Positions 55,801 through 64,000 of a stretch of 64,000 nucleotides of DNA are shown in pieces; position 1 is the stretch's first letter; each line of letters starts with the position of its first letter. The notes below the pieces were generated by a model. It was not told the DNA's origin. It did no database searches and saw only the letters and a program-made list of their open reading frames with translations. This stretch comes from Plazaster borealis (lineage: Eukaryota > Echinodermata > Asteroidea > Forcipulatida > Labidiasteridae). The position numbers and the translations under genes were made by a program. The stretch lies in contig CM037476.1 of NCBI GenBank assembly GCA_021014325.1, positions 15,288,827-15,352,826 on the forward strand. The letters are read 5' to 3'.

Positions 55801-58388
55801 GAAAATGTCAAATCTTTTCTGACTGATCAGTTCAATGCAAGTATAACTGGGCACAAAGCCGATGCCACGCACGTTGCAAAAGTCATGAAAACCTTGAAAA
55901 ATATCAATGGTCAGTTTGTTTTCCTTCCCGCAGAATGGCGGACTGCGAAACAAATTTCAAGTTTTTTTAGTAGGCTTGCAGCTGCTCAGAAAAGGCATCA
56001 AGCAGGCAAAGGTCACCATGATGATGTGGACGTAGATGCGAGTAAAGAAGACTTTCGTTCTTGGGAAAGTTCAGAGAACGAAGAAAGACTTCGCAAATCA
56101 GTTTATGCTGAAATAGACATTTCCCATCAAATCATGTTTGGTGATATCAATGTTTGTACTCTAATTACACAGGACAAAGGTAAATCGAAACGCATAAGTG
56201 AATTGAAAGATCTGTGTGAAAACTTTGGATTGAAAGTTGAAGGACCTGAAACGCGCAAAGACAGTTTCATCAAAGTACTGAAAAGTCTTGTTGGTCAATG
56301 TACATATACTTGCACCAACAAAGGTGGCTCCGAAGACAAGACATAATCATCATATCGTTAGCCTTCCACTTTGCAGTAATAAAACCAACAGTGTAACTAA
56401 ATAATACAAAAATTGAAACGTGCAATTATGTTATCATTATCAACACAGGTTATCATCATGACGATTAGCACGTTCCAAAATACAAAAGGCATGTGATTAA
56501 CAGAGTACAGTGTATTATCAGAAATAATTGTTTTAGAAATATAAAAAGGTATAACAGGTCAAACTGATTTTGTTATGTCATAGGTCCCAAAAGTATTATA
56601 GATCAGAAGTTCGAAATGCTATTACAACTGCAACTGTTTCTGATATCATCGTGATTATAGCGTCTATATACCATTGCATGCATTCACTGACTTGTGAATG
56701 TGATAGTGGAATGGTTTCTCCCTTTAGTAAAAAAAACAAACCCTTAATATTTATGAACATTTGTCAGTACAATATGTTGACTTAAAAAATGGCTCTGAAC
56801 ATTTTTATTGAACATACCATTAAATTGCTATAAACAACATTTTGTTGATGCTGTACAGGGTGGCCCAATCTTTAGCTAATATTATTTTTTAACAATAAGA
56901 TTGTTTTTGTCATGATGTATGGCTATACAGGAAGCATACGCCCTTCTTAATATTTATGCGGACGTCATATTTTAAGGGTCAAAGCGAGGCTGTGGGCGGC
57001 AGGCTTTTACACTACATTCGTTTCTGATTTTGACCATACAGCCCTTCGGACGCTCGCTAAATCCATCCAAAAGCTCATGTCTGATAGAAGGGTATATTGT
57101 GCACAACTAGATAAACCACCTGGTTGGGGAGGGTTAAAACCCCCCTTTCAAGGAATGGAGTATTCCAAAATCATTAAAATGTGTTTTTCTGTAAAAGAAC
57201 ATGGTGCTTTGTATCTATTTAGTTATTATAACTAAAAAGTATCAATAAAAAGGAATTGGTAACTCAATTTAACTGGAAAACACCATTTATTGCTTAAACA
57301 TAAGGGTAAGACCCATATACACAATTCCCTACCTCAACAATTTTGAAGAAAAAAAAACAAATGTTAGATTTAATATCCTTAAGTTGAGATAACCTCTAAC
57401 GAATGTGAGTTTCAATGTTGAACTAGCCTGAATATAGAAAATACATTGATTTCAAATTTCACTAATTTCGGAAGTTTTGGGTAATTGAAAAAATGTAATT
57501 TTTATGCCATTTTTAAAGTTTACTTAGCATAATTTCTAGACCAAACAAGCAAATTTAAGAAATGCAATGTTATTAAATATAGAACACTACAGACATGACC
57601 AAACAATTGTATAAATCGGTTGAGTTTAAAGCACATTTCTGTTAAGATAGAATTTAGGGTAATTTCAGTAAAAAAACCCACTATATTCTTTGCATTAGAG
57701 GTGTCCAAATTTAAGGGGGTCTCACCCCAGCTAACAGAGGGGTGCCATGAATTTTTTAACATTACCAATGGGGATCCTTTCACCCCCCCCTTGGTGATCC
57801 CCAAATTATAATTGAAATTCGCTGACCCTCATCTTTCAACTTTATTAACAGCCTGTATGAACCTTAAAAAATCTGACACTTAAGAGTCAGTTCTGTGAGC
57901 TAACACTGAGCTGTTCCAGTTATTATTGTGATGTAGAACATACTTAATAAACTCTTGCAACTAAGCAGAAAGTGAATATACTGAAATTCTGACAAAAACC
58001 TTGCTGATGTATTAAATGGGAAACAGGTCAACTCGTACGCATGCAAACTCGTATACGCCATTTGGTCAACTGGTGCGCCAACCAACTCGTACACACACAA
58101 ACTTGAAAAAACAAACGTCATCATCCATGATTCATTGCTAAGCTTTTCAAACTTACCTGAGAATTGTAAACCTGCATCTACAAGAGCAACCATCCAGCCA
58201 ATTAACCAAGTTGAAGTGATGAACTGTTCTTGTAGGGTAGGTAGCATCATTCCAAGGCCTTTTATTAAAACAGCCCAAACTAAATGGATTGTAAATAAAT
58301 CTACTACAGCAATCCAGCCATGAAGACCACCATCCTGTAAAGTATCCATTAGGGAATGTAAAAGGCGCTCAAAGCAGCTAGGTTCCAT
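52853..58388 (-). CDS. Gene E: SLC16-family monocarboxylate-transporter-like protein, 452 aa, four exons
   Basis: Exons: 58157-58388 (ATG at 58388), 54532-54675, 53239-54081, 52853-52992, all phase 1. Exon 1 has the same protein sequence as gene B. Exon 3 follows B in RILSSIL and TLILLAIALLLMAIYY, but has DPWITSFW where the others have DPWLTSFW. The exon 2 acceptor variant is shared with D. The last exon ends SPSKSSQ. Intron 1 holds the TTAA element whose antisense frame is intact. Upstream similarity to genes A-D stops about 130 bp before the start codon, where the retrotransposon begins, so the usual upstream region is lost. Expression is therefore doubtful although the frame is intact. Confidence 0.87.
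54733..57879. mobile_element. TTAA-flanked TIR transposon carrying an exon-like frame, copy in gene E
   Basis: TIRs as in B and D. TTAA lies at 54729-54732 and 57880-57883. Extra length against B comes from a unique segment of about 650 bp at 57085-57735 and one arm of the palindromic MITE seen in B. It contains the only copy of the exon-like frame without internal breaks. Confidence 0.85.
55601..56346 (+). CDS. Exon-like frame: uncharacterised FFSRLA-domain protein with SAP-like C-terminus
   Basis: Function unknown. A pyrimidine-rich tract ending ATTAATCAG makes a strong acceptor, after which the frame runs open (phase 2) for about 248 codons to TAA, so this looks like a last exon, not a whole gene. 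In order: a basic YDSTRKQWADKVSGV segment; a Ser/Thr/Ala linker; a domain of about 80 residues starting GWALKGPRK, with GHKADATHVAKVM and ending FFSRLAAAQKR; an acidic segment; and SKRISELKDLCENFGLK, which resembles a SAP helix-extension-helix (DNA binding in that family). From memory, similar tails occur in uncharacterised C2H2-zinc-finger proteins of corals and other invertebrates. It is antisense to gene E inside a transposon. Either the element captured a host exon or this is an element-encoded accessory protein. Confidence 0.5.
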
Positions 58389-58789
58389 TTTGATTTGTTT
58401 ATGTCAGGTTTAAAACAGCAATACACAACAGGGTCTGCCCTTAACTTTTTCAGTGACTAGCCAGCAGGACCAGTTAGCTTGTCATTTCACTAGTCCACAA
58501 GCTTTATCACTAGTTATCTCTGCCCGTGCAACGACAGAGAATGATATTGTCCTTGTGCTGGATATTCTTCTTCTTCTTCGTGTGGCACGTATTTCGATCG
58601 AGCTCCATAGTAAGTAGAAATATTTTAGCTTTTAGACCTCGCATGGTCCTAGTTCTTTCACTAGGTTGTAGATTATTGTTTATTTTTCAGGCTAGACCAG
58701 CCTGCCCTTGATTGGTGTTTTCAATTAGCTGTATTTCGAGGGTAATTTTTCCAAAATATCTGCTAAAATTTACAGCTAGGCTGGCCCCC

Positions 58790-60441
58790 ATGGCCAGTCA
58801 AGCAGAACCCTTCATTCAGGGGCAGTCGCGCGTGAGCACGGCTGCCCCTGCAAAGACCACTGTCCAAGGCAACGAGCCTTTCAGCAGTGTAACCAGGAAC
58901 AATGGGGTTGCCTTAAAAGCTACTGACAATATCCCCATTCAAAGCTACATTGATGCTTTTGTTACTCGCGTTCAACCTAAAGATGTCGTCTCTGCCTCTC
59001 GTATTACCATTGGCCGAGTTTCCATTTATTTGAGCTTGAGAGCGGCAGTCATTGACGCTACCAATTACGATCTGAGACTCGGTGATTCCTTTCTCGAGCT
59101 CACTCCGCTCAATAAACCTACTACTCGGCTTACTCTCTCAAAATAATGTGTACCCCGAAATTCCAAATAACGTTCTTGCTCACAATTTATCTGGTTTCTG
59201 TAAGGTGGTGTCTCAGATCCGACCCATACCCCTAGGCTTCAAAAACAAAGAGCTGTCACACATAATGTCATTCAAAAGACAAGTCCAGGTACTTCTCAAT
59301 GGGAATGTCACTCCTCCCAATCACATTAATTTTACCTATGCTGGCGTTAATTATCGTGTCTTCCTGTCTACCGAGTCGGTCAAGTGTTTTAACTGTGGGG
59401 AATACGGCCACATCAGCCGCTCCTGTAAAAAACCCAGCAGTACAGCACCTTCCAATGACACTGGCAATCCACTTAACCCCCCTCCAACCTTCATTCATGG
59501 GAACAAATCTGACCCCAAACACCCTCCCAAGAACCCCAAACCCACTGGACCGCCGGCCCCTAAACAAAGTATTCCGCCAGCCCCCTGCCCACCACCACAT
59601 CAGCCCCCACTGGTAGACCGAAAGACCCAGCGTGGCTTTTTTGGCCCCCGGGAGGTCCGCCCGAATTGGCTGCGCTTTCCAAGAAGCGAACACCGGGCGC
59701 GGCCCTTCCCACAACAACCGCCTCTAATAAGCGACCACCCCCCTCTGGTCCATCCTCCTCTGTGACAGGATCCAGAAAGAGAGCATCTACTGTCTCCCCC
59801 AACCTCCCCCTCCCCTGGACCATCGACGTCCGCTTTGGATGTCACCAGGCACGACAGTGCTCCCACTTTAAGTTCCTCCCACCCTACCTCTTCCCACCAA
59901 TCCTCCTCATGTAATCTAGGTTCATCATCATCCGACCCCACTCTCTCGATCTGGGGGTCCCCTCCTGCCCCCTCAAGACTCTTTTCCGAGGTCATCTCTA
60001 AGCGGAAACAGTCCCCTCCCAAACCCCCCCCTAACCTCGTTCCCCTAAAGTCCCCCTCACCAACCCGCAAACTGGCCAAAAAAACTACAACCCAATGCAA
60101 ACGTCCTCCCAAGATCCACTGACGATCCACGCCCCTCTCCACAGCGGGTGGCCCTGCGACCGACTCGGAGCATTGGGAGGACACACAAACCACTGACGAA
60201 GAAACATCTGTCTCCGCCGATTCACTACCCACAAAATGTAAGGGACCCCTTTCCAATGCGGAAATTATCCAATTTCTCACCACCGTCAAAGCCCGTAAAA
60301 AAACCAGATTTTATCGCTCGCAAATTCACAGCAAACATTCCTGGACTTGTCAAACAGCTCAAGCCTATGCGAAACAGTCCCCTACTCCAAAAAAGCATGC
60401 AGCAGAGGATTCAAAAGCTGATCAAAAAACTTGACGTGTAA
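58790..60441 (+). pseudogene. Retrotransposon ORF1 relic (gag-like, CCHC zinc knuckle)
   Basis: The likely start is ATG at 58790 (MASQAEPFIQ). The first frame runs to about 59146. The match then continues in another frame from about 59082 to 59765, which contains the zinc knuckle CFNCGEYGHISRSC (about 59385-59430), followed by a Pro-rich region. Further shifts carry the basic, Pro/Ser-rich tail to about 60441. The product of this family binds element RNA. At least two frame breaks make it non-functional. Confidence 0.75.
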
Positions 60442-61294
60442 CTCCTTTACCAATGGATCCTTATACATTTATTAGAACCTTTTTATTTTCACTAACAATG
60501 ACACTGTCACTGCTAACTCTCAACACCGGGGGGTGCTCTTCTTCCACCCGGAACGCTGCCTTTCAAACATTATATCGAAAGGCTTCATAACGACCCTGAT
60601 ATCGTTTTCCTTCAAGAGACCAACAACCTCAGCGAAAATTGCAGTTGTTGGAAACTCTGGTCGTACACTCCTTATTGTGCTCCCAGCCCAGTCCGGGGCT
60701 CGGGAGTAACAACCCTCATAGAGAACAAAAATATCATAGTTTCTGACTCCCAAGTTTTGTTCGAAGGCCACATTCTTTACCACAAGATTGTTTTTAACAA
60801 TAGCCTTCACCACATGTACAATTTGCTCAATTCCTCAAAAGGACTATATGGCTCTGGCAGCCATTCGAGCCCTCTTTAACCACTGTGGGCAGTGCAGTGA
60901 CAGTGTCATTGTTATCGGTGGCGACTTTAACTGCACACTTAATCCCTCCCTTGATCATCTGTGTAGGCCCACTGAACACCGGACCAAAATCTCTACGGCT
61001 CTCAATGATAGTGTTAATTTCCTTTCTCTGTGCGATGTATTAAGGCGCAGACTGAACCCGTTATTGGAGAAGTTCACCTGGCTCAGAAATAACCCAAACA
61101 ATGCAAACGGCGTTTCCAAAGCCAGGCTTGACCGTTTTTATATTCCCTTTAATCTCATGTCTTGTGTCCACTCATGCGATATCAAGCCATGTTCTCTGTC
61201 CGATCACTCAGCAGTCTCCTTTGTTATCAAACTTCCTGGCAGTAACACAAAAGGGAGTGCCTATTGACACTTCAATAACTCTCTGCTCGAAGAC

Positions 61295-61640
61295 AGTAGG
61301 ACATTATATAGGATTTGAGGCATTGCATGGTGAGGTATCAATATATTATTTGGTTTGCGGTAACACCATGTGTGTATCTACTTGCCAGGTAGAGTTTGTT
61401 CTTAGAGAACTGTCTTGCTTAATTCTACTACCGCGGAGTAGATTGTTCGGGTGTTCGGGAGACTTCTCAGTTCTGAAAAGAACTGTCTTGTTTATTAACT
61501 ATTACCTGGGCGGAAGGTATAGAATTAGGCTGGGACTACTACTTTAGCTTATAGGATCGTAACTAATTGTACTACCGCGGAGTCAGTTCTTGGATTGGTC
61601 TCAACGTTTCGACTAGCTTGCTCTAGTCATCGTCAGGAGA
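61295..61640. mobile_element. 345-bp foreign insert splitting retrotransposon ORF2
   Basis: The ORF2 match breaks off after NNSLLED and resumes at DKDIVTHFWTDW; the sequence between has no place in ORF2. It holds two copies of CTACCGCGGAGT (about 61428 and 61571). It ends in a stretch whose minus strand folds like a hammerhead ribozyme. AGAC occurs at both edges and may be a short target duplication. This resembles, from memory, terminal pieces of Penelope-like elements; unproven. Confidence 0.55.
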
Positions 61641-61641
61641 C
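61598..61641 (-). ncRNA. Hammerhead-ribozyme-like motif, one base off the consensus
   Basis: Read on the minus strand from 61641: GTCTC (stem I strand), CTGACGA (core, consensus CTGANGA), an extra T, GACTAG / AGCAAG / CTAGTC (6-bp stem II with loop), GAAAC (core), GTT (cleavage triplet position, minimal stem III with AAC), GAGAC (other stem I strand). All helices are perfect. The single extra T at 61629 between the core A and stem II departs from the consensus and may reduce or abolish activity. Minimal stem III hammerheads are known from Penelope-like retroelements. Confidence 0.45.
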
Positions 61642-64000
61642 TGACAAGGACATTGTTACCCACTTTTGGACTGATTGGAAATCTAAAAAGAACGAATTTT
61701 TTGACCTGGGTGCTTGGTGGGATTTCGGTAAATCACAACTCAAATCCCTCTCGCATTGTATGGCGCCAAGGTCTCGCACGATAAACGCGAACTTTTCCGT
61801 CAAATGAACGACTCAATTGACCAACTTCAGTCTGCGCCAGACCTAACACCGGAAACTACCCGTGTGCTCAATGAGCAGAAAAATAATTTAAACATGTTAC
61901 TTAAAAACGAGGCCAGGGGCGCTCTTGTCAGGTCGCGTTTCAAACACATAACTGAAGTTGACACCATATGCAGCTGCCGTCCGGCACAGTCACTGACGAT
62001 CCTGATGAGATTAAATCTCATGCATGTGCGGAATTTCTACCGCACACTGTACACCAAAGTACCGATTGACGAGAGCGCCCGCGACACTCTCCTTTCGGAC
62101 TTGTCATCACTTGATTCCACAGACTCGGAAGATCTTGATAGCCAGTTACTTCCTGAGGAACTTGACCTTGCAGCCAAGCAACTTAGCAATAACAAAGCCC
62201 CCGGTCTGGACGGTCTCTCTTGCGAGTTCTACCAATGTTTCTGGCCTCTCCTGAAAAATGACTTACTGTCCGTCTTAAACCATGCCATTGTCTACGGCAG
62301 CCTACCTCACTCCTTTCAAAGAGGCGTCATCTCTCTCATCCCGAAAAAGGGAGACCTCTCTGACGTCGCTAACTGGCGCCCCGTTTCCCTCCTCAACACC
62401 GACTACAAGATCTTTGCTAAGTTGCTCGCCAATAGGCTAAAGGGTCACATGCATTCGGTGATCCATCGTGATCAATCTTATTGTGTTCCAGACCGCTCAA
62501 TTTATGACAATATTCTTCTCACTAAAGATATCATTAACTGTTCCAATTTAAATGACACTCCCCTTGCTGTGCTCAACCTTGATCAAAGCAAAGCCTTCGA
62601 CAATGTTGACCACGAATATCTATTTAGTACCATGAGAGCCATGGGTTTTGGTGACCGATTCATATATTACATAAAACTTCTGTACAAGGGTGCCGAAAGC
62701 CTTCTCAAGGTGGGCGGTTCACTCACCGCCCCCTTCGCAGCAGAGAAAGGTATTCGTCAGGGCTGCCCGCTCTCTGGGCTGCTGTAGGCCTACTCCATTG
62801 CCATCGAGCCCCTGCTCAATACGCTAAGAAACAGATTGGAAACCAATGGATTCCCTCTCCCTGGTACCGATGAACACTGTCAGGTCTCGGCCTACGCAGA
62901 CGACGTCACAATCTTCGTCACCACCAATTCTGGTTTCAGTATTGTAGACGATGTGTACAAACTTTTCAATAAATCCTCTGCTGCCTGCCTCAATTACAAA
63001 CAATCTCGGGGCCTGTGGGTCGGGTCCTGGACCGGCAGAACCGACGAGCCCCTCAACTTCCGCTGGAATAACGAGGGGCTTCCCTTTCTTGGAGTTCACT
63101 TGGGGATAATTGCTACCTCAAACAAAACTGGATCGCCTGCAAAAACAAACTCGGTAACACTCTTTCACGCTGGAAAGGTATCGCGAACTCCCTCTCATAC
63201 AAAGGCAAAGTTCTCATAACAAATCAACTTGCGGCTTCCAAAATCTTCCACTGTCTAGCCGTTCTCTCTCCCCCTGACAAAGTCCTATGCTCGTCGATTT
63301 CGTCTGGTCCAAACACCTCACAGACACAAACACCGGCACGAGGACAGAAGCTGACCACTTTCAACCCCCTCTCCCGGCTCTTCACTGACGCTCTCTCCGA
63401 CTCCTCCAACTGGATCTTCAATGCTTCCGTGGTAAACTTCTCAAACACTTTCCATTTATTTTCAATGAAAACGGTGTCCGTCCGGCTAGCTTCAGGAACA
63501 TCTCTGCTAGTTCAGCTCCTACGGTCAACTTTTCGCTCTCATCTAACACGGACTCACAGCCTCATCCAAACAAATGTACGGCATCTTCAATGACAGAGTC
63601 AACTCGCACCCTCCTCAAACTACTACATACTGGCACGAATCTGGACTGTTTGATTCCTCCCAAACCATACAATGGGGAGGAATCTACCAGCTGCCGACTT
63701 CAAAAAAAGAAGGAGACACTCAGTTTAAACTCCTGCACAGCATACTACCTTCTCTTCCAGTACTTCATCATCTAAACCCTGACATACTCCTGTGGCTGGT
63801 GCGGGGTCAGGGGAACGCTTCTCCATCTATTCATCCTCTGCCCAGCTATACAATCCGGTCTAAATCTGCTCTACGCACTTCTTCATCGAATCCTTCCAGA
63901 CCTGAAACTCAATTTCGACCTCTACTGGACGCTTATCCCGTGCGCTAGAGGTCGCCTCAAAGGGGCAGAAGCCTATCAAACTTCCTCATCGTCAGCTTCA

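Larger units (their letters stand above)
58517..64000 (+). mobile_element. Decayed Tx1/L1-like non-LTR retrotransposon, runs off the window
   Basis: Similarity to the other transporter upstream regions stops near 58517. A 5' leader of about 270 bp is followed by an ORF1 relic with a CCHC knuckle and an ORF2 relic with endonuclease, reverse transcriptase and a C-terminal CCHC-like motif. The order and motifs fit the Tx1 branch of the L1 group. Multiple frameshifts, stops and a 345-bp foreign insert show it is inactive. The 3' end and any target duplication lie outside the window. Confidence 0.85.
60498..64000 (+). pseudogene. Retrotransposon ORF2 relic (AP-like endonuclease and reverse transcriptase)
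   Basis: It starts near ATG 60498 with LTLNTGG and, in shifted frames, DIVFLQETNN. Next come GGDFNCTLNPSLD and SLSDHSAV, the catalytic Asp-Asn and Asp-His parts of the endonuclease (to 61267). After a TGA and a foreign insert (about 61295-61640), the reverse transcriptase runs from about 61650: NNKAPGLDGLSCEFY, ISLIPKKGD, NWRPVSLLNTDYKIF, LNLDQSKAFDNVDHEY, IRQGCPLSGLL, and after an in-frame TAG at 62785, AYADDVTIF with the catalytic DD. The C-terminal part includes TSKKEGDTQFKLLHSILPS and a CGWCGV..H..C motif near 63790-63850. At least five frame breaks are visible. The last bases of the window are still coding. Confidence 0.85.

Noticed and set aside
59268..60289. Long minus-strand frames opposite the retrotransposon ORF1
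   Set aside because: Shadows of the Pro/Ser-rich, GC-richer plus-strand coding region, which has the CCHC knuckle.
1..64000. CRISPR array or prokaryotic operon
   Set aside because: No spacer-like unique segments between constant short repeats were seen; the genes have introns and the sequence is clearly animal.

Overview
This is eukaryotic, AT-rich, repeat-laden DNA. The genes have introns with consensus splice sites, and the spacers are full of small inverted-repeat elements. The best guess is an echinoderm, probably a sea star. That rests on solute-carrier genes of animal type, TTAGGG-like repeats, and a dispersed TTAA-flanked inverted-repeat family that I recall, without being able to check, from sea-star transcripts and genomes.

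The core of the window is a head-to-tail array of five paralogous SLC16 (monocarboxylate-transporter-like) genes, all on the minus strand. I name them A (7746-12608), B (21132-26668), C (32757-41412), D (44636-49727) and E (52853-58388). Each has four coding exons of 232, 144, 843 and 140 nt (155 nt in A), and every intron is in phase 1. Each open frame gives a protein of 452 aa (457 in A). All five appear intact. Their differences are patchy, as expected from recent unequal crossing-over and gene conversion.

Region by region: 1-6118 is non-coding, with a reverse-transcriptase relic, a decayed MITE and a 42-bp minisatellite. At 6119-8896 a tandem duplication of about 1.39 kb has doubled the last exon of gene A and also carries an inverted-repeat element with a TTAGGG-like core. 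At 9583-58388 the five genes alternate with spacers that are copies of one another, edited by deletions and insertions. From about 58517 to the end lies a decayed Tx1/L1-like non-LTR retrotransposon in plus orientation. It has replaced everything more than about 130 bp upstream of the gene E start codon.

The most interesting structure is in intron 1. Genes B, D and E hold a 2.4-3.1 kb element with 28-bp terminal inverted repeats flanked by TTAA, and genes A and C keep the empty TTAA site. The element carries, antisense to the transporter, an exon-like reading frame with a strong 3' splice acceptor. It encodes a domain with an FFSRLA motif followed by a SAP-like segment, intact only in E. A second family of TTAA-flanked MITEs sits 15 nt past the stop codon of B, C and E and is absent from D. 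Gene C has its own 5.3-kb compound insertion with a hidden minus-strand exon pair. The retrotransposon is itself interrupted by a short insert whose end folds like a hammerhead ribozyme. All family assignments come from reading translated sequence by eye; no database search was run.
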